This document shows, one piece after another, positions 46,400-56,118 of a stretch of DNA of 64,000 nucleotides; position 1 is the stretch's first letter; the number at the start of each line of letters is the position of its first letter. Origin of the DNA: Aegilops tauschii subsp. strangulata (taxonomy: Eukaryota > Streptophyta > Magnoliopsida > Poales > Poaceae); NCBI RefSeq assembly GCF_002575655.3, contig NC_053035.3, positions 500,308,601 to 500,372,600 on the forward strand, in the 5' to 3' direction. Position numbers and translations under genes: made by a program. The notes beneath the pieces are model-generated. The model did no database searches. It had not been told where the DNA came from and saw only the letters and a program-made list of their open reading frames with translations.

Positions 46400-46462
46400 A
46401 GACTGGATGAGTTGGTTAGTGAGAGGCGCTTTCAAAGCACCAAGCAGGGTTCAAATGTATTT
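46400..46462 (+). other. tRNA-like segment with A and B boxes
   Basis: tggatgagttggttagtgag is a good A-box region. gggttcaaatg 35 nt later fits a B box at most positions. The remainder does not fold as a tRNA, so a SINE head or tRNA relic is more likely. Confidence 0.4.
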
Positions 46463-46469
46463 GCTGCTA

Positions 46470-47660
46470 CTTTTTAGGCGAATCCATTTAATTCTTATCT
46501 AAAAGGGCCAAGGTTAATTAGGTGGGCTGGCTTCATACACATTTTTTAGTCACTTTGTACTGAATTATTAGTACCATTTTGTATAAAATTTTAGTGCCAC
46601 CTCAGATAGGTACAGTTTTTGCGGCTTCTCGTGACGGACGAAAATAATCATATATGGTGGATGGACCAAATATATGAAGAAACGTACCTTCCTTTATTAT
46701 TAGGTATAAAATAGAAATACAAAAGATGGCAATTTTTACTGTATGATAGAAGGACCTGCTCTTATTATCATCAGTTACCTATGCTACGCAAAACATCAAG
46801 GTAGATTAACAAGAATGCCATGGGATATTATTAATTTGATTTGCGTACTGTTTGGCTTTATTAGGTATAGGCTTTATGTATCGGAATAGGTAACCAAGCA
46901 CATGTCCCCCCTGTGGCCATACTGGGTTTCTTCCCACACCGGCTTGCGATGGTTATAGAACCTCCCTGAATCGTTTTTCTTCTTTGTTTTTTCTTCCAGT
47001 AATTTATTTTTTTCCTTTTCCTTTTACATTTCTTTTTTCTTAATTTTTTGCCTTTTTTGATTCTTTTTCATTTTGCGAACATCTTTCAAATTCATGAAAA
47101 TTTTACAAATTCATGTTTTGTGTTTGAAATCATCAATATTTTTCAATTCGTGAATATTTTTACAAATTCACAGAATCACGATTTTTTTTCAAATTTGTGA
47201 ATTTTTTTACAGATTCAGGAATATTTTTTGAAATCTTGAACAATTATTTGGAATTGGCGCACTATTTTTTAGTTCTTGAACTTTTTGTAACGAATAGTTT
47301 TGAAATGCATGATATTTTTTGAGTTCATCAACATTTTTTAAATCATCTAACTGTTTTCTGAAGGGAAGATTTTTCTGAAAATTGGGAACAATTTTTGAAA
47401 TTTGCAAACATATTTTAAATTTTATGAACAGTTGGAAAAATCATGAACATTATTGCGAATTAAAAAAATTGATTTTCCAAAAATCATGTGAAAATTCACT
47501 TTTAAAAAAGCAAAACTTTTTTAAATCCACAACTATTTTAAAGAAAAATAAATTAAAAACAAGGAAATCTTGAAATGAAAAAATGACATACGGAACCGGG
47601 TACACGCCCGCTTCTTCGCAGCGCGCTCTACGCCAAATAGGCGCTCCTAGAAGGAGCACT
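46470..47660. other. Intergenic; AT-rich repeats at 46980-47600
   Basis: 46980-47600 is dominated by ttttgaaattcatgaacatt-like words. The end at 47600-47655 (cttcgcagcgcgctctacgc, aaataggcgctcctag) resembles a terminal GC-rich segment of a MULE-type element. No gene. Confidence 0.4.
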
Positions 47661-47667
47661 CACTCGC

Positions 47668-47980
47668 AAACCAACATGTGGTTGGATGGTTAGGAGGACA
47701 GTGGTATCCCCAGCCCACCAGAGTTCAAATCCTAGATTTGAAAATGGTGCTTGCATTATTTTTGAATTATTTCAGGCTTTCGGCGATGTCCGTTCAGTGG
47801 GAGGAGATGTTTCCATCGACTACGAGGCGTCGATGGTGACTTCGTACAATGTCAAGATGCTATGCCGGCTCAGTCTCTCGAATGTGCTCATAGGGGCACG
47901 GTGTGCGAGCGTGCATTCATATGGGTGACTGTATGCTCGTGTATGTGAGCGATTTCGATTCTATTATGTTAAGAAAAAGG
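47668..47980 (+). mobile_element. SINE, Au-type
   Basis: A tRNA-derived head has tggttggatggttaggaggac (A-box region) and, 35 nt later, agttcaaatcc (B box). It is followed by a body with gtgggaggagatgtttcc, gatgctatgccggctcagtc and tgctcataggggcacggtgt, and a T/A-rich end near 47980. This is the layout of the Au SINE family as I know it from wheat relatives. The head lies just after the GC-rich terminal segment of the neighbouring repeat. Confidence 0.8.
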
Positions 47981-48239
47981 ACCACCCGCCTTGTCTTAAA
48001 GAAAAGGACCACTCTTTTTTTAGGGTTAAAACAAAAGAATACCTCTCGCCTCAGGGCAATTCTCGACTCGCTTCTATTGGGTTGGTCTAGTAGCCGGTTC
48101 CTCTTCTTTTTTCTCATACTTTTATTTCTTAGTTTGTTCGTTTGTTCATTTCCCTTCTTTCTTTTCTTTTGTCCCTATTTGGAAAATATTCACAATACAT
48201 ATACTCCACAATTACTTAATAATAATGTTCCTTGTCGGT

Positions 48240-49165
48240 GATCACATTTAGAAAATGTTCATGCAGTGCAACAAACTTGTTCGCGCAAATTTTAAAATTA
48301 TTCATACCACTAAAATAAGTTAGTGACATTTAACAAATGTATGTGCCTTTGAAAAAAACTAATCATGACATTTAAAATACTTACGCAATGTAAAAAAATG
48401 TTCATGTAATTAAAAAAATGTTTTTCCATTCGAAAAATGTTTTGACTTTTAATAAAAACAGTATTGTGACTTTTCAGAAAAACAATATTGTGACTTTTAA
48501 AAAGAATAATTGTGACATTTAAAAAATGAGTGACAATTACAATATTCGTGCAATGTAAAAAAATGTTCATATAATTAAAAAAGGGTTATGTTCCATCCAA
48601 AAAAATATTATGACTTTTAACAAAGAACAATATTGTCGCTTTTAATAAAGAAAATATTTGTTACTTTTAATAATAACCAATATTATGACTTTTAAAAGAA
48701 TGTTCATGCAATTCAAAAAAGTAATTGTGACATTTAAAATATGAGTGATATTTAAAATATCTATGAAATGTAAAAAAAATCATGTAATTAAAAAAAGTGT
48801 TTAGTTCCATTCAAAAAAATATTGTGACTTTGAAATGAATCTTCAGGCATTTCAAAATTAATTTCCTGACATTTTTAACAAATGTATACATAATTTCGAA
48901 AATTCTTGATTTAAATGAATTTTTAGTACCATTTAGAAAATTCAAATATTTTTCAAAAGCTTTTGTGTTCAGAAATATGTTAGTGATATTTTTAAATATA
49001 TATACGAAATCTAAAAAATGCTTACCTAATTAACAAAATAAATCTTACAATTTATAAATGTACACGAGATTTTAAAATATATTTACTCAATGTAAATAAT
49101 GATTGCACAATTTAGAAATAAAATATTCTCATTTAAAATTATAATAAAAGTGATTTTTTTGAAAC
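48240..49165. repeat. AT-rich degenerate repeat (ttgtgacttttaa/atgttcatgtaatt words)
   Basis: The words attgtgacttttaa and ttcatgtaattaaaaaa alternate at least six times between 48340 and 48830, with drifting spacing, and then fade into plain AT-rich sequence. No coding capacity. Confidence 0.6.
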
Positions 49166-50450
49166 ACATAAGAAATTATTTTGCGTGTTTTAGAAAAATG
49201 TGTATGGTATTTATTTAAAATAGTTAATTTATTTTTAGAATATTCACCATGTATTCAGAAATATTTCAATGGGTATTTGATAACTTGTGAATGTGTATTT
49301 CGGAAAATATTGCAGTGTGTAATTGAAAAATGTTTAATTTGTACCTATAATGTGTTCAACCTGTATTTCAGAAAGTTTGTATGGATTTAGAAAAATGAGG
49401 AAAAAGGTAAAAAATGAAAAAACAAACAGAGAAGATAGAAAAATAAAATAATGAAGAGTGAAAAAACTGCATGGAACCTTCTAAAACTGGTCCATAGAAG
49501 TTTTCGTAGATTGCTCCAGAAAACTTGCTGTAAGGGTGATATAGTCCTCGCGGGTGTACGGTAGCGCACATGTGCAAAATCCTTTTGTCCTGCTTCCGGA
49601 AAGAAACCCGTTTTAGCAGCACTGACCCAGGGCCTGATTTCAGTTGCAGCGGCGGATTACTTTCTTTCTTTTTGCGGGCTTATTTTGCGGATTACTTTCT
49701 TTCGGTTTCGTTTGGACCGGCAAAAGAGTGAAAAATATATCAAATATGTCAAGTTATGGAAAAAAAAGCATATGCACATATAGCAGATAACTCCCTTGTG
49801 AAATACAGTAGATGGTAGAACAACGCGATAAACTCTGGGCTGAAAGACAATAACAAAGTAGTTAGAAAATAGAATGGCAAAGTTAGCTACTGTACACCGA
49901 GATGTAGATATCGCAACAAATAATTGGTTAGTTTTTCTGCATGTGGAATCAATGTGATAATTGTTGCATGAACCTTCTTTCAGCTGTGGGGAAGGAGAAA
50001 ACCTTTTTATCTCCCTAAAAAAAGATATATCTCCATCGATAAGGTTTTTCGAAAATCTGATGGCGCGAGTTTATTCTTTATTTTGTGAAATCTATTATGA
50101 TTGGAAGGGGTTTTGCCTTAGTGTGTTTCGGAATATATAGGTAGAAAATCAAAATGGTTTTTGCATTTTTCCATAAGAATACAAATGAATATGCCTGGAT
50201 TTTATTTTTTTGACCGAGGGTCCGTCCTCCGTTCATGCGCGCGCTCGCCAAGTGGAAGAATGCACATCCAGAAGTTGTGCCACCATCTTACACAAGTTAC
50301 ATATATATACTTGGCGCTAAAAAAAAGTTGCATATACTTGAAGTGAGATAGAATTAAGATGCGATGCATATCCAATTGGGTGCTAGTGACATACCCTATG
50401 GATCGCCGGCCGCACATAGCTTGGCTGCCACGATGATGCACAAGAAGCAT
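49166..50450. other. Intergenic upstream of the RTM2-like gene
   Basis: No gene or complete element is recognisable. 49460-49640 is unique-looking. 49640-49700 holds a short direct repeat of ggattactttctttc. Confidence 0.4.
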
Positions 50451-50452
50451 CT

Positions 50453-50524
50453 CTTCTTCACATCCATAGCTTAGCTAGCTTCCGGAAGCATTCTCCTTTC
50501 TTTCTTCACCTCCATAGCTTAGCT
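50453..50524 (+). promoter_or_regulatory. 48-bp spaced direct repeat with HSE-like sequence in the RTM2-like gene promoter
   Basis: cttcttcacatccatagcttagct (50453-50476, shown here in part) recurs at 50501-50524 with two changes. Between the copies lies ttccggaagcattc (50480-50493), two proper modules of a heat-shock element (TTCnnGAA) plus a third offset by one base. About 350 bp upstream of the ATG. Confidence 0.4.
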
Positions 50525-50760
50525 TGCCACCCTGGAAACCCATTTACCCTCCCGCGCAAATATCCCTAAACCTTTCCTCCTCACCTATGCACGACTCCAT
50601 GGATGTACGTAGCTTGCAAGCTAAGCTACACCTCTTCCTACCTACACGTATGCATGCATGGTCGGCCCGGCCGGGTTAATTCCATACAGCAATCTCCTCC
50701 TTCCACCTCTCTCCTCACAGCACCCAAGCTTCGAATCGACCATCGCCATGCCAACACCTT

Positions 50761-50770
50761 CATATATATA
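50761..50770 (+). promoter_or_regulatory. TATA box of the RTM2-like gene
   Basis: TATATATACA lies about 105 bp upstream of the ATG at 50873, followed by a C/A-rich leader typical of a plant 5' UTR. Confidence 0.65.
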
Positions 50771-50872
50771 CACGGCGTATCATGAACCTTCCCATCTCAT
50801 CTCACCTCTCGATCATCTAAGCACCACCACCAAGGCACCAACCAACGACAGAGCTCTTGCCTACGCTTCCTC

Positions 50873-51787
50873 ATGGCGGCCACCGGCACCAAGCAGCAGC
50901 AGCCGACGGCAACGCCGGTGGCGACGGTGGTGGACCCCAAGTTCGAGTGGGCAGAGAAGGAGGACAGCTACGTGCTCCGCCTCACCCTGACGGGCTTCAG
51001 GAAGGAGGACTTCCGGGTGCAGGTGGACGGCACCGGGAAGCTCACCGTGCGAGGGGCGACCAGGCCGGGCGCCGGCGGGCCTGGCTCCGCCCTCTACAGG
51101 GTCTTCCAGCTGCCCGCAACAGCCAGCCTCGAGGACATCGCTGGCCGCTTCGAGGCCGGCGTGCTCACGCTCACCGTGCCCAAGCTCGCCTCTTCCGGTG
51201 CCGGTGTGGCCAAGGAGGAGAGACTCAGCGACACCGTCCAGAAAAAGGAAGCCACCGATGGAGCCGTGAAGGAGAGCACGCTCAGCCGGACGACTCGGCA
51301 GGTCGCCGAGCGCGTTCAGCGCATGGAAGAGGAGGCCAACAGACGCAAGCAAGAGGAAGAGAAGAAGCCAGCGCCGGCGGCGAAGAAGGACCAGCACCCG
51401 AGGCCCAAGGCTCCTCAAGCGGCGGCAGCAGCTGCGGCGACACCCGAGAAGCAAGAGCCTGCCATCGGCGAGAAGGACAAGGCGGCAGTTGACCGGGAGA
51501 GCCTGGAGGACAGGGTTAGGCTGTGCGGCGACGGTGAAGAAGTGAGGGCCAAGGCAGCTGCCACGCCGACAGCCATGGACGCGAAAGCGGAGCACGAGAA
51601 GAAGGCGGCGGCGGCGACATGCACCGCCTGGAAGGAGCGCATTGTAGGGGAGCTGAAGGGTCTGACAGACATGAAGTGGGCGGACAACACATTGGAGATT
51701 GCGAGGAAGAACAAGGAGGTGGTCGCCGTCGGCGTCGCCGCCTTCTCGCTCGGCTTCTTCGTCTCCCAGCGGCTCTTCGGTAAGTGA
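50873..51787 (+). CDS. Alpha-crystallin-domain protein with C-terminal membrane anchor, RTM2-like
   Basis: Intronless gene for 304 residues. Residues 20-104 form an HSP20/alpha-crystallin domain: DPKFEWAEKEDSYVL, GFRKEDFRVQV, and the C-terminal signature FEAGVLTLTVP at 93-103. The middle (120-240) is charged and Ala/Lys/Glu-rich, likely partly coiled coil. The last 25 residues have a hydrophobic segment (VVAVGVAAFSLGFFV) followed by SQRLFGK, suggesting a tail anchor. This domain order is that of RTM2-type proteins, which in Arabidopsis restrict long-distance movement of tobacco etch virus and act in phloem. Whether this one does so is unknown. The ATG used has the only in-frame start that keeps the whole domain, and lies 105 bp after a TATA box. 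Confidence 0.88.
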   Translation: MAATGTKQQQPTATPVATVVDPKFEWAEKEDSYVLRLTLTGFRKEDFRVQVDGTGKLTVRGATRPGAGGPGSALYRVFQLPATASLEDIAGRFEAGVLTLTVPKLASSGAGVAKEERLSDTVQKKEATDGAVKESTLSRTTRQVAERVQRMEEEANRRKQEEEKKPAPAAKKDQHPRPKAPQAAAAAAATPEKQEPAIGEKDKAAVDRESLEDRVRLCGDGEEVRAKAAATPTAMDAKAEHEKKAAAATCTAWKERIVGELKGLTDMKWADNTLEIARKNKEVVAVGVAAFSLGFFVSQRLFGK

Positions 51788-52047
51788 GCAGCAATGCGTA
51801 CCAAGGATGACCATCTCACATACATACACCAACAGTGGGTACGTAATATGTACAGGCTATTGTTGTGTTAGTAAAATGTACATTGACTCAACAACCATGT
51901 AAGATATCTGTGGAATCAATCAAAGTGTGTACATTCAGACAACAGACATGGAGTCAATCATCATATCTGGTCCTATACGACCATGAATTATATGATATTG
52001 ACTCAAGAGCATATAGTACAAAATATATGATGAAAATCCTAACTTCA
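51788..52047. other. 3' UTR and flank of the RTM2-like gene
   Basis: AT-rich sequence. aatatgtacaggctattgttg and similar U-rich stretches could hold the polyadenylation site. No gene. Confidence 0.4.
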
Positions 52048-52060
52048 TCCGTCCGTCCCT

Positions 52061-52697
52061 TCATGGAGGCGCCGTCTTGGGAGGCTTGGGTGCTCGGGGA
52101 AGAGTTGCTGTGGGTGAAGGGCTCCGCGTGTCAGCTCCAGTAGCGACAATGGTGTGGAGGTTGGGAGGAAGAGTGGCGTTCTATCCACGGCGTCAGATGC
52201 GTCTGGTAAGAGATGTCAAGTCATGCCTGACCGACAGGTGCTACGTTGTGTCATGCCTGGTCGGCAGGTGCTACGCACGACAGATCTTCCAGAGTCTCCG
52301 CGTTGGGATAGACGAGCGCAGGGCGGTGGAGTCATTGGGCGTTGTGGTGGCGTCGAAGGATGGCCGGACTAGCAAGGATGATGCGGATATCTCTTCTAAA
52401 TATGGGACAACGGTTCGATGATGATGGCGGCTTCTAAAACGTATGCATGTGGTGTACACTTTAGGTCTGCTGCACCAGTTGTTTGTTACGATACATTATA
52501 TGGATAGATCGGGGACGACATCGGTTATAGATAAGGGGAGTGAGAGCACTCCACATTATCAAGTTTGTAGGTGTGAGTGATGGTTTCGGATGGCTTGATG
52601 TATGTTCTTGTCAGACCCTCAGAGAATAACTAATAAAATGGCTACATGCATCGATTGATGTATATGCCGGAGGTTTAACTTCCTTTTCAAAAAAAAA
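52061..52697 (+). mobile_element. Short poly(A) retroposon with 13-bp target duplication
   Basis: It is flanked by tccgtccgtccct (52048-52060) and tccgttcgtccct (52698-52710), one mismatch. The 3' end is aataaaatggc, catgcatcgattgatg, ccggaggtttaacttccttttc and then nine A residues. There is no RT, so it was mobilised by LINE machinery. Its 3' end resembles that of the retroposon at 41507-42580 (aataaaatgg, catgcatc, cctccttttc, poly A). Confidence 0.75.
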
Positions 52698-52899
52698 TCC
52701 GTTCGTCCCTCATCTCTACAACTCCCTATGCGTGCCCCACTCCAGAGTCCAGACTTCAGTCTATCGTCCCAGTATCCGCATGATGTGATATGGCACGGTG
52801 GTGCATGCCAGCACCACCTATTAGTCTTGACTTCCCACCGCCGGCTACTACCTCGTCATTGCGACAACCAGTGACCCTTAGCCGAAACCAGATGCTATT

Positions 52900-53400
52900 T
52901 CTTGGACCATGTTCGCCCACCTTCAGCAGCATCTAGGACCCAACACAAACTCCATGACAACTATCCTACTCCTCCAACTCTTTCCTACAAAGTCATTAGG
53001 AATGGCCTTGTTCCTAGTAACATTTCCATCCCCAACTTTCTCCTTTCACTGCTCCTTTTCATTGTGCCCTTCTCGCACAAAAGCTATCTTTTGTTGTGGA
53101 GGAGGAGCTTGATATTTCTTCTTGTTCATCGTCTTCTTCTTCTTAGAGTAAGGATCAAACCCAATCCCCTCCTTAGCAGCACATTCCCTTCCGTTGATTA
53201 AGAGGTCATTAAGGTTATTTTCCCTTTGAATGCAAGACACAAACCCTTTCTCTAGTTGATATTTCAACTTCTTATTCTCCTCAAGGACGGATGCATAGTC
53301 AAGTGTAGAATTAGAAGAACAAGCCCCATCATGCATATCAACCGGAGGAATGGTGGCAAGAGACATAAAGGTAGAGGCTTTAAGTTGAGCATATAACTCG
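52900..53400 (-). pseudogene. Copia-type gag/linker fragment
   Basis: The minus frame 53046-53366 has a coiled-coil-like KKLKYQLEKGFVSCIQREN followed by NDLL and AKEGIGFDPYSKKKK. I associate this pattern with a Copia polyprotein segment before the zinc knuckle. No start or downstream domains remain, so it is a relic. Confidence 0.5.
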
Positions 53401-53419
53401 GTGAGAGCTATGAGCTATT

Positions 53420-54464
53420 TGACCATTTCTACAATTCTAAAACAGGATGATTCATCAAAATCTGTCTCACCTTCCATGAAAGGAAGAATATCAACGTGTG
53501 TGTTAAAACACTTACCGATGGGGCTCCGTAGCCGACCTTGAAGCCGAGGTCCTCCCCCTCCTTAGGGATCTTGTCCTTGGCCAGCTTCAAAAGGCGCGTC
53601 CACGTGCCGGCCAAGGTGTTGTGGAAGAAGTGGAGGACGGGCCCCACGTCCTCGGGTTTGTGCTGCCACATCGGGTTGGCCTGGAGTTAGAGCGGGAAAA
53701 TGCGGCGTTGAGCATGACGTTGACTACGTCAGCGAGTTGGAGGTCCTTCTCAATGGACCACCACTTGATCTTCTTGATCAGGGTCTCCGCCTCCTCTGGG
53801 TTCCCCCAGATGACGCCCTTCTCCTTTCAGAACTTGAGCTTCCTCGAACGCCCGACCGAAAAGGCTGGGACTTCGGTTTGGCCAGGGGCAAGCGGCTCAG
53901 CGATATAAAACCACTCACGCTGCCATTCCTTGGCCATCTCGATGAAGGTGCCTTTGAACCAATTAGCATTTTGGTTCTTGATGGCCATGGCCCCTCCTCA
54001 CTCCGCCAGATCGGAGCCGCTGGATTTCGGCTTGACGCCAAAAGTCTTCAGCCATAGGCCTCAGTGTGGTTCAATGCCGAGGAAGACCTCACAGACTGTG
54101 ATAAAGGAGGCGAGGCGCAAGATGGAGTTCGGGGCCATGTGGTCGAAGTCAAGCCCATAATAGAACATCATCCCGCGCATGAACGGGTGCACCGGGAACC
54201 CTAAGCCTCGGATGAGGTGGGGACGAAGACTACCCGCTCCCCTGGGTTGGGAGCGGGCACCTGCTCGTTGGCGCCAGGAGCGCGTGTAGTGACGTTGGCG
54301 GGGACGTATCCCGCATCGCACAGCTCTGTGATGGTGGCCTCTGTCATGATGGAGCCAACCCAGTGCCCTTTGAGGGTATCGGCCATGGCTGGGTGGGGGA
54401 GCTTGGATTTGCTGAGGAAGGAGAGTGTGAGATTGGATCTGGGCGCTGGAGCTCGGCGAAGCAC
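53420..54464 (-). pseudogene. Gypsy-associated transposase-like gene (PF04195 type), frame broken
   Basis: The start MADTLKGHWVGS is at 54464. A frame change near 54200-54240 leads to PHLIRGLGFPVHPFMRG and MFYYGLDFDHMAPNSILRL, the hallmark of the plant 'putative gypsy type transposon' domain, followed by a stop at about 54061. Further downstream, short frames give EVPAF- and LQLADVVNVML-like pieces and GPVLHFFHNTLAGTW, ending near 53429. Several stops and frameshifts show decay. It abuts the LTR starting at 54481. Confidence 0.65.
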
Positions 54465-54480
54465 CAGGCGGGGGAAATGA

Positions 54481-55915
54481 GTGTGACGCCCGGATAATTA
54501 GACTACAGTAAAACTCTGCTAATGATGCCACGTCACCTTTGTTACTGTTGCTAATCTCTTGTTAGTTCAAAACCGATTCAAAGTCAAATTTGAAATTAAG
54601 TCAAATGATAAAAGTTTTCAAACATTAAAACAAAAATGTTCGGTTTGTGCCCAATATTACATAGTTAATTTGGTGAAGAAAACACATGCTTAGAAAATGC
54701 ATAAATATTTTAAATTGAATTAAAACAGAAAAGGGAAATAAATAAAAGAAAAAGGAAAAAACAAAACTAACAAAAAAAGAGGAAAAGAAAAGCAATCACC
54801 CCCCACTGGGCTCCGGCCTAGCAGGCCACCGGCCCAACTGGGCCACGACCCACCAGGCCGGCCCAACCGGCCCACCCTCGCTTCCCCTTATCCCCCGTAA
54901 CCCTAGCCCACCACCGCAGCACCTCCCACTCCTCCCCCACGACCCCCACGCTCCTCTTCTCCTACCCCCGATCCAGATCGGGATCAGGGCACTCCCCCCC
55001 GACGCCGCCGCCCGGTGCCGCCCCGACCCCGTCGCCGGACATCGCCTCGCCCTTGTCCATCGCCGCCGGACTCCCTCGCCGGCCTGCTTCATCTCCGTCG
55101 CGACGTCCCCGTCCCCCCACCACGAGCCCCGCTGCCCAGTCCCCTACTTCCCCTCGTGAGCCCCCCTCTCCTCGTCTCTCGCTCGTCCCTACATCGCCGC
55201 GCCCCGCCCCGCCCCGCCCGGCGTGCCCCCGCGCGCGCACACCCGAACCTCGCCTCGCTCTGCCGCTTCACTCGCCGTGGCCTTGTCCCGCGCAGGCGCG
55301 CGCCAGCGCCCACCGCGGCCACCACTCCGGCTGCTCGTCGCGCTCACCGCGGCCCTGCCGCGCCCATGCCTCCCTCGCACTGCTCCGCCTTGCCGCCCGC
55401 TTCCCCTGCTGCTCCCCGGTCACCGCCCGTCGCCGCCGCCCCTGGCTTCTGCTGTTGTGCGCCCCCGCCCGCCCCGCCCTTGCAGCCCCGCCGCTCCGGC
55501 CGCCCCTGGCCACCGGTTTCCCCCACGGCGCCTTGCCGCACCCGCCGGCCCTCGCATCGCCCCACTCCCTCACCCGCTTCCGCCCTGGCCGCACCGGCTC
55601 CGCCCGACAGCGCCCGCGCTAGGGCGGCCCCGGCGCCGCCCCGCCGCGGCCTCGCCGCTGCCATCTCCGGCGCCTGGCGTCGTCACCCCCTCCGCACCCG
55701 CTGGTCGTCGCCCGGGTCGGGCACCTGCAACGCCCGCCCCGCTAGTCCCCCCTGGCCCTATGACATGGGGGCCCCACGCCCCTGGAACGTTTAAAAAAAG
55801 AATTATAAAAATATAAATAAGTAATAATTAAAATAAATAAATAATTGATTAACTAATTAATTAATGAATTAACTAAGTTAATTAATTCTGTTTAATTAAT
55901 CTAATTAACTAGTGT
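54481..55915 (+). mobile_element. Gypsy-type LTR, first part (split by LINE)
   Basis: It begins TGTGACGCCCGGATAATT, a frequent Triticeae Gypsy LTR start. A GC-rich stretch with repeated ggccca/tgggcc words and pyrimidine-rich DNA (54800-55790) follows, then AT-rich taattaa repeats at 55795-55910. The GC-rich frames here are not genes. The LTR continues at 63057. Confidence 0.6.
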
Positions 55916-56118
55916 TTTTTTGAGGAACTTGACAGTGGGAGAGAACTCCCACTGTATTTTTCATATATCTATATAAATGGGGTGTTTACATAGACATACA
56001 ACTCACATACATCCAACTCCACTCCTGGTGTTACCACCGGGGGCTGGCAACTACGCCATGATCACTGTTATACACTTGTCTCTATGTATGTTAAAAAAGA
56101 AAAAAGCCAAAGTAGGAC

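Noticed and set aside
47668..47928. 80-residue plus frame over the SINE
   Set aside because: It is an accidental frame of the Au-type SINE body.
54796..55816. Several long open frames in both directions rich in Pro, Arg and Ala
   Set aside because: They overlap in all frames, follow from the GC-rich composition of the Gypsy LTR and have no domain pattern.
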